A stretch of DNA of 60,066 bases from an uncultured Anaerolineae bacterium. Lineage in GTDB: Bacteria; Chloroflexota; Anaerolineae; Anaerolineales; Villigracilaceae. Location: assembly GCA_903822545.1 (NCBI GenBank), contig CAIJPN010000007.1, positions 1-60,066 on the forward strand, in the 5' to 3' direction. The position numbers and the translations under genes are program-made. The notes under the pieces are model-generated. The model did no database searches, had not been told where the DNA came from, and saw only the letters and a program-made list of their open reading frames with translations. Below are positions 8,401-17,071 of this stretch, piece by piece (position 1 is the stretch's first letter; each line of letters opens with the position of its first letter).

Positions 8401-10012
8401 CGATCAGGTAATAAGCGCTGAAGTAGGCCATCAGCCCGAACCCTATGGCTGAAGTCCACACCCACCAACGGTTTTTTCCAGCCTGGGAGATGCTCATAAC
8501 TGCGCCTGCTGCCAGCGAAAGCCCACAGCCCAGGCTGGCAGAATCGACGAATCCGAAGATGATTCCGCCAAGCATCAGCATTATCGCTGAAAGATTGAAC
8601 GGCAGGCTGTATTTGTTCAATTCGCTGTTGGATGTGCGCAGGAACATTTCGCTGGCAATCAGCATGGCAAAACCCCATCCCCAGGCGGCGATGCTATAAA
8701 CCCAGATGCCGGGATGGTAAGAGATTACGATCAGCCCCTCGATGGGCATTAGCGCGCCAACCGCCAGCCAGGGGAACAGGATAAATTTGAAAAGCGTATC
8801 ACTGGCTATGTAGAAAAGAAAAGCCAGTAATCCGGTCACCGCCAGGATGATCCAGTCGTGAGATAAGCGGTTGGTCAGGGCAAGCAGCCCGTAGATGAAG
8901 GCTGCCGTCAGCAGGATAACCTGGAAACCCTGCAAAACTGCGAAAAACGGGATGATGAAGTCAAATCCCTGCCATTTTTTGAGATAAGCACAGGCCAGGA
9001 TGCCCGCCAGCGCTGCGATGGAGGCCGCCAGGACATGCAGGATGGCATTTTCGGGATCGAAAATATCCATGCTGTATTGCAGGCTGGCGGCCAGGGCGGT
9101 GAACGCCATCAGCGTGAAGAAGCGTGATTTGTATAGCCAGGTGGCCCCGGCCCATACCAACACCATACAACCCAGTGCCACTGTCCAGTAAATGGCGGCA
9201 GGCTGGCCCGTTAGTTTGAGAATATCACGCAGCACAAAGGCGTCGATGACAAGCAAGATGGATGCAACAATGAACAGGGTGAAGCTGGTGGGTGGCAGGC
9301 GCTTTTTAAACAGGATGGCGGCTGCGCCAAACCCTGCTGTGGTGACGATGAGTGCCGGGAATCGCAGGGTTTCTGACAGGAAGGACAGGATCAGCGCTGC
9401 GGCAACCACCATGAATGCGCCCAGGTACAGCGCGATTTTGATGCTGGCTTCTGATGTAAGGGTTTGGAGAAGGGTGGGGCGGGGGGGGGCTGGCTGGGGC
9501 GGTCTGGCAGGTGCGGGTGGTGCAATTACTTTGGGAGTGGGGGCTGGAAGCGGGGCGGGTGAGGTATTCCCTGAAGGGGGTGGGGCAGGCGGCAGGGCGG
9601 ATTTTTCTTCTTCCGGGGGGGCTGGGTGTCCTGTCGCCCTCATCCGTAGTGAAAGGGTTGGTATCTGGTCGAAATCATATTTTCGCGCAATGATTTCGGC
9701 CTGTTCTGCGCTGATAATCCCCGCTGTAGCCCAGTTTTTGATTTCCTGGATAAGCGTCCGGCGCGTGTCGGCCCGCAGGCGTGTGGCGCGCTCCTGGATG
9801 GCACGATGCGCGGGGTGTTGCAGGGCCTCGATGGCAGCCTTGCGCACATCAGCCGATGGATCACTGGTAGCAATATCTTCCAGCAGGTTTAGGATTGCTA
9901 CACTGCTAAAAGGGGTCTGCCAAAGCAACTCAATCGCCGATAATCGCTGTTCGGGCAGCGAATTGTGCAGGTCGTTGATGATGAGTTCCAGGATATTTTG
10001 CGGGTTGGACAT
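5489..10012 (-). CDS. Giant polytopic membrane protein with HEAT-like N-terminus and about 205-residue repeats
   Basis: A 1507-residue protein I cannot assign to a named family. Residues 1-80 are helical with a HEAT-like repeat (SDPSADVRKAAIEALQHP), 81-120 form a short charged helical segment, and 130-185 are a Pro/Ala-rich linker. From about 190 to 1490 it is almost entirely hydrophobic, with roughly 40 membrane segments by eye. The membrane part is internally repetitive. An E(S/T)xxNxxFExxVY-like block recurs at about 715, 923, 1129 and 1332, spaced 203-208 residues, with a weaker copy near 505. A WSxPxRxSG block recurs at about 676, 881 and 1091. Some DUF2157-type membrane proteins look generally similar. 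No catalytic motif was seen. It follows the GH13 genes on the same strand after about 108 bp, and its role is unknown. Confidence 0.8.
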   Translation of the reverse strand: MSNPQNILELIINDLHNSLPEQRLSAIELLWQTPFSSVAILNLLEDIATSDPSADVRKAAIEALQHPAHRAIQERATRLRADTRRTLIQEIKNWATAGIISAEQAEIIARKYDFDQIPTLSLRMRATGHPAPPEEEKSALPPAPPPSGNTSPAPLPAPTPKVIAPPAPARPPQPAPPRPTLLQTLTSEASIKIALYLGAFMVVAAALILSFLSETLRFPALIVTTAGFGAAAILFKKRLPPTSFTLFIVASILLVIDAFVLRDILKLTGQPAAIYWTVALGCMVLVWAGATWLYKSRFFTLMAFTALAASLQYSMDIFDPENAILHVLAASIAALAGILACAYLKKWQGFDFIIPFFAVLQGFQVILLTAAFIYGLLALTNRLSHDWIILAVTGLLAFLFYIASDTLFKFILFPWLAVGALMPIEGLIVISYHPGIWVYSIAAWGWGFAMLIASEMFLRTSNSELNKYSLPFNLSAIMLMLGGIIFGFVDSASLGCGLSLAAGAVMSISQAGKNRWWVWTSAIGFGLMAYFSAYYLIDRSTWINKLAYKIIAIPVLFAIIDLILKPSFNLQNSWRWPLRMYGLVSIAINSVYLLVSTRPEERAIILFLHGLIALAYAIRHNQPFVALLFTIQISPATLLALSYFKKLGEFGILAGTLLAIAYFTAGYLIRSKTSNTWSGIFRFSGLGLAAIDVILAFVFDSWLSGWCLLALSSLFIIESLTNEKFELGIYPLLSISYAFIVNDFRLYNTVILPAGLAFIIIAIEMAYNWWRPKRFYRHIIRAGSGISAIIALLHIFSHYPKWSHPWAYGLLALLYLVAAIYYRSNWVIYISNIFAGFSIFASLLVTDQLDAHWLPALTIVASAFYLLGYTLLKKRPEQPRWSVPYRLSGITLAISSGFCSLILPTVWPIPWAGIYLLILTILLVVETIHNPIFEITVYFLSGITYYLLLHEFSPSWLGKSALAFAIFTIFYFIIETRFQRSLFSRPWAKTIRIIGVLIALVTTASAFMASSHWESLLALLLLTVLALYLTLNYRQPLILYALTLTLTLTTLDLLTYIQRTETAWLPVQTGLALAFYTSGIGFLRTQLPEKWSHPMRYSALILGAFLTMLAPQYTNNWSGWYIALIAWLFCLETFRNARFEYFVHIGYSIAYLLILRESGSQSQALNLMGPTIIIAGLDTFFQRTITRQKAAYAISKLTGVLLALYTTVLAIIPNATGWQNAQALMGLATTSLALAWIRRTPRLVYGATTTLALATIVGTRTIQLNEWPWPLALLTAGYYTLGFYLLENKKTALGQVFLASGLAFSTLTALSAPLSLIGISISIPIALTATLWAAEAFRQRNVWLGFPANSLYLIAYSIILFDSGIREAQYYSVGAGLLGMLMHYLLRRSGNRLGTFITGMVSQLVLLGTAYIQMFTTESLSYFIALFFEGLAVLIYGLVIRSRSLVFAPMVFVVIGIVTVIFSVFRGLSTVILIGGTGILLIVLGTAALLLRERIIEVRDRLSDWEA

Positions 10013-10120
10013 GGTGTTTTGGATGAGGGGATAATAATAAGAGTGAGTGTAACCAAATTACCAGTTTCCGAAAAGCACCTATTTGTCCTATTGTGCGCAA
10101 ATCTTTGTTGCGCCAGGCCA

Positions 10121-11512
10121 TCAGCCCAGGTAAGTAGCTGTCCAGGGTTCCAGGCTGATGTTCAGGCGGTTGTCAGTGATAACAAATGGGCGTCCATCTA
10201 GCAGGGTGCGCACGGCGCGGCCATCGGGCCACAGTGTTTGGGTGGGGATTTGGAGATTGCGCCGCTCGGCGGAAGCATTCAGGATGATGAGCGTTTTCTC
10301 ATCCCCGAGGGTGCGCGCGAATGCATACGCCCCGGCGGGGTCATCCACCATTAAACGGGCATATTCGCCCCGCCGCATGGATGGCCGCGCCTTGCGGATG
10401 GCGATCACTTCTTGCATCCAGGGATGCAGGTCGGCTTTCCATTCGGCGGCATCCCATGGAAAGGCGCGGCGGCTATCGGGGTCTTTGCCGCCTTCCACGC
10501 CAACTTCATCGCCGTAGTAGATGCCGGGAGCGCCGGGGTAGGCCAGCACAAACATCCAGGCCAGTTTGAGTTTGTTCAGGTCGCCGCGCACCAGGGTTAG
10601 GAAGCGCTCGGTATCGTGTGAATCGAGCGGCACGTACATGGCATAGGCATTTTCGCGTGGATAAGCTTTTAGCACCGCTTCGACCCGGTCAGCGAAGGTG
10701 CTGATTTTGCTGTTGTGGGCCAGCAGGTTGTTGAGCGCATCTTTGATCGGGTAGTTCATCACGCCATCGAAGTGAGTCTGGTTGGCCCAGCGCGGGCTGA
10801 CATCCCACAGTTCGCCAAGCAAGTAAGCATCGCGATTGGCGTGTTTCACCGTTTCGCGGAATTCAGCCCAAAAATCGTCATCGTCGATCTCGTTGGGCAC
10901 ATCCAAACGCCAACCATCTGCGCCGCGTTCGATCCAGTAGCGGGCTACCTCCATAATGTAGCGACGGACTTCTTTGTTGGCTGTGTTGAGTTTGGGCAGG
11001 CTTTTGTGTCCCCACCAACCAGAGTAATGCGTGGCTTCGCCCGGGTGATAGGCTTCCAGCGGCATTTTGTGGATGTGGAACCAATCTTTATATGCGGAGT
11101 GGTTGCCGTTTTCAAGCACGTCAACAAAAGCGAAGAAGCCGCGCCCAACGTGATTGAAAACACCATCCAGCACAACCTTGATGTTGTTGCTGTGAGCCGT
11201 GTCGATTAGCGCCTGGAATTCGCGCATCGTTCCCAGGCGCGGTTCAATTTTGTAGTAATCGCTCGTGTTATAGCGGTGCGTTGATGGGGATGCAAAGATG
11301 GGGTTCAGGTACAGCGCGGTGATACCCAGGTCGAGCAGGTAATCCAGCTTTTGAATGATCCCGCGCAGGTCGCCGCCCTGGAAGTCAAACGTTGTGGGCG
11401 GGGAGCCCCATTTGGCGATATTCTTGGGGAGTTTGGTGGGGTCGCCGATGGCGAAACGGTCAGGGAAAACCTGATAGAAGATGGAATCTTGTACCCAATA
11501 GGGGACGGTCAT
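10121..11512 (-). CDS. Cytosolic GH13 alpha-glucosidase/cyclomaltodextrinase-like enzyme
   Basis: A 463-residue GH13 TIM-barrel hydrolase with no signal peptide, expected to cut imported maltodextrins in the cytosol. All four conserved regions are present: DGVFNH at 116-121, GWRLDVPNEI with nucleophile D204, LLGELWD with acid/base E234, and LDSHDT with D300. The N-terminus (WVQDSIFYQVFPDRFA) and the GGDLRGI..KLDYL..LGITALYLNPIF layout are typical of neopullulanase/cyclomaltodextrinase relatives. The N-terminal CBM34 domain of classical members is absent, so the subfamily is uncertain. It is a paralogue of the next gene upstream (11636-13156), probably by tandem duplication. A hairpin at 11578-11604 separates the two. 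Confidence 0.9.
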   Translation of the reverse strand: MTVPYWVQDSIFYQVFPDRFAIGDPTKLPKNIAKWGSPPTTFDFQGGDLRGIIQKLDYLLDLGITALYLNPIFASPSTHRYNTSDYYKIEPRLGTMREFQALIDTAHSNNIKVVLDGVFNHVGRGFFAFVDVLENGNHSAYKDWFHIHKMPLEAYHPGEATHYSGWWGHKSLPKLNTANKEVRRYIMEVARYWIERGADGWRLDVPNEIDDDDFWAEFRETVKHANRDAYLLGELWDVSPRWANQTHFDGVMNYPIKDALNNLLAHNSKISTFADRVEAVLKAYPRENAYAMYVPLDSHDTERFLTLVRGDLNKLKLAWMFVLAYPGAPGIYYGDEVGVEGGKDPDSRRAFPWDAAEWKADLHPWMQEVIAIRKARPSMRRGEYARLMVDDPAGAYAFARTLGDEKTLIILNASAERRNLQIPTQTLWPDGRAVRTLLDGRPFVITDNRLNISLEPWTATYLG

Positions 11513-11577
11513 AATGGCTCGGTAAACTGTGGATTTTTAGCGAAGAATCTTGATCGCTTAAGAATTGTACAGCAAAA

Positions 11578-11604
11578 CCCCGCTTTCCATTGCGGAAAAC
11601 GGGG
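11578..11604 (-). terminator. Hairpin after the second GH13 gene
   Basis: CCCCG.TTTCC pairs with GGAAA.CGGGG (10 bp with one mismatch, five-base loop). On the minus strand it is followed by TTTTG, so it may end or weaken transcription from 11636-13156 before the next GH13 gene. Confidence 0.55.
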
Positions 11605-11635
11605 CAAAATGTCACTCAATTTGATTGCAAATGTA

Positions 11636-13156
11636 CTATTCTTCGCGGTACATCCACACTGCGGCGCTGCGTGCGGGGATGCTCAGCTTGCAGATGCCAC
11701 CCTGTACCCTGGCCTCGCGGCTGCCCAGCAGTGTCACCAACTGCTCATCGGGTAGTGAGATGGCCGATGTGGAGAATTTCACATCTTCATCGGTTTCCCC
11801 GGCATTCAGCGCGATCACAATGGTTTCGTCGAGATAATAGCGTGCGAAGATATACAACCCACCATCTGCGTACAGGCGATTGTAGGTGCCGCGCCGCAGC
11901 GCCGGGTGTTTGTGCCGCAGCGCAATGGCCGCCTTGGCAAAGGCCAGCAAATCCTTATCCCAGGCCGATTCGTCCCACAGGAAGGATTTACGGCAGTCGG
12001 GATCATGCCCGCCATTCAGTCCGATTTCGTCACCGTAGTAAATACACGGCGCGCCGGGATAACACATCAGGAACAAGATCGCCATTTCCAGCGAGGCCTT
12101 GTCATTGTTGGCGCAGGTCAGGTAACGGGGCGTATCATGGCTGTCGAGCAGATTCAACTGCACATTGACGATGGCGGGCGCGTACCAGCGGCGCACTGTT
12201 TCCACCGCCGCAGCGAACTGGGCTGCGTCCATGCCGTGGATCTGGTTTTGGAACCCGCCCGCGCGCCGGGCTTCATCAAAATTGAGATGTTTGCCAGGGA
12301 AAAAGTTCAGGCAAGCCACTGTGATTGGGTAATTCATCACGGCATCGAACTGATCGCCTTGCAACCAGCGGTGGGCCTCGTTCCAGATTTCGCCGACGAT
12401 ATAGGCTTCGGGGTTGGCGCTTTTTACACGTGTGCGGAATTCCTGCCAAAACGAATCATCATCGATCTCGCCTGGCACGTCTAGCCGCCAGCCATCAATC
12501 CCAAAGCGAATCCAGTATTCGGCTACGGTGAAGATAAACTCGCGCACGGCTGGCGTGCTGGTGTTGAATTTGGGCAGGGCCGGGATATCCCACCAGGCCT
12601 TGTAACCGATGGCATTCAGGCTGCCCTTACCGCTGCGCAGATCATTTTCCTGCACTTCCGATGGGTACGCTCCCCAGCGCGCGCGCCAGTTCAGGTGCTC
12701 CTCGTTGAAGTGGAACCAGTTCGCATAAGGCGACCCGGCCCCATTCTCCAGCACATGATGGAATTGCCAAAAACCCCGGCTGGCGTGATTGAAAACACCA
12801 TCCAGCACCACCCGCATCCCACGTTTGTGAGCCAGCATCAGCAAGTTGCGCAGCGCATCGTTCCCGCCCAAAAGCGGGTCGACATTGAAGTAATCATAAG
12901 TGTGATAACGGTGATTACTGGCAGAAGCAAAAATCGGGTTCAGGTACAGCGCCGTCACCCCCAGCTCTTGCAGATAATCCAGATGCTCGGCCACCCCATA
13001 CAGGTCGCCACCCTTAAAGCCAAAAATCGTTGGCTGGCTGTCCCAGGCCTCCAGCTTCAGCCCGGTGCGCTCCAAACGCTCACTTTTTGCAAAACGATCG
13101 GGAAAAATCTGGTAAAAAACAGCGTCCTTCACCCATTCTGGCGTGTAAATTTTCAT
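11636..13156 (-). CDS. Cytosolic GH13 alpha-glucosidase/neopullulanase-like enzyme
   Basis: A 506-residue GH13 enzyme without a signal peptide. Conserved regions are DGVFNH at 119-124, GWRLDVPGEI with nucleophile D226, IVGEIWNEA with acid/base E256, and LLDSHDT with D341. It shares the WVKDAVFYQIFPDRFA start and most of the barrel with the neighbouring 463-residue enzyme. It carries insertions near residues 155-185 and 285-325, which may change chain-length preference. Together the two enzymes would turn maltodextrin into glucose or maltose inside the cell. The exact activity (cyclodextrinase, pullulanase-type or exo-acting) cannot be read from the sequence. Confidence 0.9.
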   Translation of the reverse strand: MKIYTPEWVKDAVFYQIFPDRFAKSERLERTGLKLEAWDSQPTIFGFKGGDLYGVAEHLDYLQELGVTALYLNPIFASASNHRYHTYDYFNVDPLLGGNDALRNLLMLAHKRGMRVVLDGVFNHASRGFWQFHHVLENGAGSPYANWFHFNEEHLNWRARWGAYPSEVQENDLRSGKGSLNAIGYKAWWDIPALPKFNTSTPAVREFIFTVAEYWIRFGIDGWRLDVPGEIDDDSFWQEFRTRVKSANPEAYIVGEIWNEAHRWLQGDQFDAVMNYPITVACLNFFPGKHLNFDEARRAGGFQNQIHGMDAAQFAAAVETVRRWYAPAIVNVQLNLLDSHDTPRYLTCANNDKASLEMAILFLMCYPGAPCIYYGDEIGLNGGHDPDCRKSFLWDESAWDKDLLAFAKAAIALRHKHPALRRGTYNRLYADGGLYIFARYYLDETIVIALNAGETDEDVKFSTSAISLPDEQLVTLLGSREARVQGGICKLSIPARSAAVWMYREE

Positions 13157-13306
13157 AGTTTCCTCGTCTATCCAGGCTCAGATTCCGCAATTCATATAGG
13201 CGTGTATTTATTTTATAACAACATTTCGATTTAGAGTCTCAAATCTCAACCCGGACTCCAAAATCTCCCGATTTTGGGAAATTAACCCGCCCGGATCGTA
13301 ACGCAG

Positions 13307-14917
13307 CTATTTTATTTGGAAAATATGGATTTCATGTGGCTGGAGGCTGGGTACCGGCTGGAATCCATCGAAAACGCCGCCTGCTACCGTTAAACTGGCA
13401 GCTTTTTCAGTCCCAAACAGGGTTTCCATGCTGAAAGTTCCGTTGCGCAAAACAGCATCACCCAGGCTGAGACCGTATTCACTCACCGGTTTGCCCGTCA
13501 GATTCACCAGCACCAACAACAACTCATCCGCATTTCCCCGCAAGATGGCATACACGCCCGGGTTACTGGTTTCCAGCAAGACGACTTCCCCGGTGCGCAG
13601 GGCTGCATGAGCCTGCCGGATATTGATCAGTGCGCGATACGTGTTCAGCAGCGAATTTGCATCCCCTTCTTGTAAAGAAACATTTAACTGCGCGTAGTCA
13701 TTATATAACGATCGCCATGGCCTGCCAAACGTAAAACCAGCATTAACAGAAGCATCCCACTGCATCGGCAGGCGAATATCTTCATCAGGTTTCACGCCTT
13801 GCATGCCAATTTCTTCACCGTAGTAGATGAATGGGGTGCCGGGGGCAGTTAGCAGCAGGGCGGCAGCTACTTTGGCCTTTTCCACACTGCCTTTAAAGAC
13901 ACTCATGGCGCGATCCTGGTCGTGGTTGGTAATGAAGGTGCCAAAATCACCGGAGGGCAGGCCAGCCAGGGTAAATTTCACCGCACTGTTAATGGCGCTG
14001 TTCGATTCGCCGTTGGCGCTGTTTAAGATGCCGGATGCCAGCTCGAAGCTGAAAACCTGATCGAGTTGCTGCTGGTAGCTTTTGGCAACTGTCGCGCCCG
14101 CGCCATATACTTCACCAATGGCATAGGCGTCTGCTTTTTGGGATTTGTAAAAGGTGTAAAACCCTTTGAACCACTCATGGGTGGGTGGGGTATTTTCCAG
14201 TTTGTCGCCTTCTTCGATCAGGTGTTTGGCTGCATCGATACGAAAACCATCCACGCCGATGTCTTTGAGCCAGTAGGCGCTGATTTTCTCGATCTGGGCG
14301 GTGACAGCGGGGTTTTTGTAGTTCAGGTCGGGCATGCCATACCAGAAATAGGCGTAATAGTATCCGCCATTGCCCTCGCGCCAGTAGTTGTTGGGCTGGT
14401 TGTCTGACCAGACGTACCAGTTGCGGTATGTGGATTGCGGGCCGCTGTTGGCATCTAAAAACCAGGGATGTTGGCTGGAGGTGTGGTTGATGACGAAATC
14501 GATGATGATGCGCATGTTGCGCTTGTGAGCTTCATCCAGCAGGCGTTTGAAATCATCCATGCTGCCATACTGGCTGTTGACGCCGTAGTAGTTGATGATA
14601 TCGTAACCGTGATAGCTTGGGGATGGGTTGATGGGCATCAGCCACAGGGCGGTAATGCCCAGGCTTTGGAGATAATCCAGTTTGGCGGTGACTCCGTTGA
14701 AGTCGCCGATGCCGTCTGCGTTGGTGTCGTAGAAGGAGCGGACGAATATTTCGTAGAATACGGCGTCGCGCCACCAGCCGTGTGAGGCTGTGTCAGCGTT
14801 GGATTCTGGCCCGATGTACGGCGAACCGGTGAAGGGTAGCCGAATCCGCGTGGCGCAGGCTGAAAGGAGCAGGCTGATAAGGGTCAGGATGATGATGGGG
14901 TGGGTGAGACGGTTCAT
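13307..14917 (-). CDS. Surface lipoprotein GH13 alpha-amylase
   Basis: A 536-residue GH13 enzyme with a lipoprotein signal: hydrophobic ILTLISLLLSAC with lipidated C21. It is therefore expected on the outer face of the membrane. It has a calcium loop (DTNADGIGD at 64-72), region I DFVINH at 140-145, region II DGFRIDAAKH with nucleophile D228, region III IGEVYG with acid/base E269, and region IV FITNHDQDR with D333. The C-terminal beta domain is complete. It resembles alpha-amylases and oligo-1,6-glucosidases of the GH13 36/31-like groups. It lies directly after malG on the same strand, so it would deliver oligosaccharides to the MalEFG importer. Confidence 0.92.
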   Translation of the reverse strand: MNRLTHPIIILTLISLLLSACATRIRLPFTGSPYIGPESNADTASHGWWRDAVFYEIFVRSFYDTNADGIGDFNGVTAKLDYLQSLGITALWLMPINPSPSYHGYDIINYYGVNSQYGSMDDFKRLLDEAHKRNMRIIIDFVINHTSSQHPWFLDANSGPQSTYRNWYVWSDNQPNNYWREGNGGYYYAYFWYGMPDLNYKNPAVTAQIEKISAYWLKDIGVDGFRIDAAKHLIEEGDKLENTPPTHEWFKGFYTFYKSQKADAYAIGEVYGAGATVAKSYQQQLDQVFSFELASGILNSANGESNSAINSAVKFTLAGLPSGDFGTFITNHDQDRAMSVFKGSVEKAKVAAALLLTAPGTPFIYYGEEIGMQGVKPDEDIRLPMQWDASVNAGFTFGRPWRSLYNDYAQLNVSLQEGDANSLLNTYRALINIRQAHAALRTGEVVLLETSNPGVYAILRGNADELLLVLVNLTGKPVSEYGLSLGDAVLRNGTFSMETLFGTEKAASLTVAGGVFDGFQPVPSLQPHEIHIFQIK

Positions 14918-14936
14918 TTTTCCCTATTAAAAGATT

Positions 14937-14981
14937 CTTTCCTCTTTCTTCTTTCCGTTGATGGAAGAAGAAAGAGGAAAG
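14937..14981. repeat. Perfect polypyrimidine/polypurine hairpin between malG and the amylase gene
   Basis: A 15-bp perfect inverted repeat (CTTTCCTCTTTCTTC at 14937-14951 with its complement at 14967-14981) made only of pyrimidines on one arm and purines on the other. On the minus strand it lies between the malG stop and the amylase start. It could act as a weak terminator or an mRNA stability element. Confidence 0.6.
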
Positions 14982-14999
14982 AGGAATGAGATTTTGGTT

Positions 15000-16001
15000 T
15001 TAGCCTTTGACGCCGCCGGTGGTCAGGCCGCCGACGATGTATTTTTGCAGGGCGATGTAGATGAGGGCTACGGGTAAGGCGACGATGACGGCCATGGCGG
15101 CGAAGCGGTTCCAGGGGATCATGGTGGCGTATTGGCCGGTCATGTTGTAGAGGGTCATGGAGAGGGTGTAATCCTGGGGTTTGGTGAGGAATAGCCAGGA
15201 GAGGGCGAATTCTTGCCAGTGGCCGATGAAGCCCAGGAAGAAGGTGACTGCCAGCTGCGGGATGGCCAGCGGCAAGACGATCTGGAAGAATACCTGGTTG
15301 GGGCTGGCTCCGTCGATGGCGGCGGCTTCTTCCAACTCGCGCGGGATGGTGTCGAGGTAGCCTTTTAGATTCCAAACGGCGAAGGGCAGGGCGCCCGCAA
15401 CCATGGCGATGCCGACGCCGAGCAGTGAGTCGCGCAGGTTGAAGATTAATCCGCCACTGCTGGAGCAGCTCATGAAGGGTTCAATGGCGATGCCCACGCC
15501 GCATTGGAAGATGCGGAAGCTGTTCATGAGCAGGTAGAGTGGGGTGGAGAGGCCGACGCCGGGCATGAGCAGGGGGATGAATACCATTACCATCAGCACC
15601 TGGCGGGCTTTGAATTTGAAGCGCGAGAAGGCGTAAGCAGCGGTGACGGCAACCAGCAGGGCGACAGCGCCTACGCCAAAGGACAGGAAGAAGCTGTTGC
15701 GCAGTAGTTCGATAAAGGAAACCGGGTTGGCGGTGGGGTGATCGAGCACCTGTCCGTAGGCCACGAAGGAGATTTCTTTGGGGATGAGTTGTAGTGTTGA
15801 TGGCCGGTCGGTGCGAGAACTGAGCGACATGGTGATGACGTACATGATGGGGAACATCACTTCGATGGCGATGACGATGGTCAGGAGTTGGAGGAGGATT
15901 TGTCGCCAGAGTGGCAGGTCGCGTCCGCCGACTTCGTTGGATGTGTTGGTGTTGAGGATGCGAACGATGATGTTTTGTTGGGTTTTATTCGCCGTTGTCA
16001 T
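15000..16001 (-). CDS. malG: ABC sugar permease, MalG type
   Basis: A 333-residue inner-membrane permease of the CUT1 carbohydrate ABC family. The cytoplasmic EAA loop reads EEAAAIDGASPNQVFF, with VLPLAIP following (about 224-248), and would dock on the shared ATPase. Six hydrophobic segments and the C-terminal YIVGGLTTGGVKG are typical. It starts 2 bp after the malF stop, so the two are translationally coupled. Odd feature: residues about 163-191 hold an extra Ser/Gly-rich stretch with two cysteines (C167, C179) that ordinary MalG proteins lack. Maltodextrin is the inferred substrate, from the three adjacent GH13 genes. Confidence 0.9.
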   Translation of the reverse strand: MTTANKTQQNIIVRILNTNTSNEVGGRDLPLWRQILLQLLTIVIAIEVMFPIMYVITMSLSSRTDRPSTLQLIPKEISFVAYGQVLDHPTANPVSFIELLRNSFFLSFGVGAVALLVAVTAAYAFSRFKFKARQVLMVMVFIPLLMPGVGLSTPLYLLMNSFRIFQCGVGIAIEPFMSCSSSGGLIFNLRDSLLGVGIAMVAGALPFAVWNLKGYLDTIPRELEEAAAIDGASPNQVFFQIVLPLAIPQLAVTFFLGFIGHWQEFALSWLFLTKPQDYTLSMTLYNMTGQYATMIPWNRFAAMAVIVALPVALIYIALQKYIVGGLTTGGVKG

Positions 16002-16003
16002 GG

Positions 16004-17023
16004 TTACGCCTCTGAGTAAGATTCTGTTGCGCGGGTAATTCGGTTGGTGATGAGGAACACAGCCAGGGAGACGAAGAAGATGAATACAGAGAAGGCTGCT
16101 GCTGCACCAAACAAACGCAGGTTGCGTACCAGGTCGTATGCGAAGGTGACCAGGATTTCGGTGGTACGGGCGGGGCCGCCGCCGCTCATAAAGTAAACGA
16201 AGCTGAATAAGTTGAAGGATGTGGTGAAGCCATAGACTGCGGCGGGGATCATGGCTGGACGCAGGAGCGGAACAGTGATGTTCCAGAACTGTTGGGTGTC
16301 AGATGCGCCATCGATGGATGCGGCTTCGTACAGGTCTTTAGGGATGCTTTGCAGTGCGCCTGTGGCTACAACTGTCATAAAGGGCCAGCCGAGCCAGAAG
16401 TTGGCGATCATCATGGCGTAATAAGCGAGAGGAAGTGGGCCAGTGGGTAAGAGCCACGGGATGGGTGGAGTGTATTCTGTTAACCAGCGCAGCCGAACAG
16501 GGTCGGCATTGCCGAAAAAGGCGGTGAACCAGGTCAGGAATTGGTTCATTGCGCCGTATTGTTCATCGAAGATGTTGCGCCAAACAGTGGCAACAACGAG
16601 TGGGGGTACAACAACCGGCAGGATGTAGATGGCGCGGTAGATTTTCTTGAGCCACAAGCCTTGTACATTGAGCAGGACAGCGATGAGAACCCCGGCGGGA
16701 ACGTGAACGATCACATTGGTCAGCGCCCACCAGAAGTTGTAGATGAGAATGCGGAAGAATTCAAAGTTCTGAACCGGTAATCCCCCGGTCAGGATGTCGA
16801 TATAATTTTTGAAGCCAATGAACTGCAAAGCCGGTGAACTGAGCCCCATGCGCAGGTCTTTGGTCTGGAAATCTGTGAAGGAGATAATCACTTGATAGAT
16901 GAGAGGATAAAATGTGATTACTGCCATCACGGCAAAAGCGGGGATGAGGTAGAGATACGGCAAGACCGCCCGTCGAAATTTGGCGCCGCGCGTGCTTGCT
17001 CCAGCTATTTCCATCGATGCCAT
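16004..17023 (-). CDS. malF: ABC sugar permease, MalF/UgpA type
   Basis: A 339-residue inner-membrane permease of the CUT1 family, partner of the following permease. It has six main hydrophobic segments (first near residues 18-40) and the EAA loop EAASIDGASDTQQFWNITVPLLRP. There is no large periplasmic P2 domain as in enteric MalF, which is normal for the shorter Gram-positive type. The gene sits 95 bp after malE with a strong hairpin at 17072-17102 between them, so it may be expressed below the level of the binding protein. Confidence 0.9.
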   Translation of the reverse strand: MASMEIAGASTRGAKFRRAVLPYLYLIPAFAVMAVITFYPLIYQVIISFTDFQTKDLRMGLSSPALQFIGFKNYIDILTGGLPVQNFEFFRILIYNFWWALTNVIVHVPAGVLIAVLLNVQGLWLKKIYRAIYILPVVVPPLVVATVWRNIFDEQYGAMNQFLTWFTAFFGNADPVRLRWLTEYTPPIPWLLPTGPLPLAYYAMMIANFWLGWPFMTVVATGALQSIPKDLYEAASIDGASDTQQFWNITVPLLRPAMIPAAVYGFTTSFNLFSFVYFMSGGGPARTTEILVTFAYDLVRNLRLFGAAAAFSVFIFFVSLAVFLITNRITRATESYSEA

Positions 17024-17071
17024 GGTTTATCTCCTGAACAGTTTTTTACCATAGTTGGTTTTACGTAAGAG

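Noticed and set aside
9192-10034. 280-codon ORF opposite the N-terminus of the giant membrane protein
   Set aside because: Gly/Arg-rich shadow created by the Pro/Ala-rich linker on the other strand.
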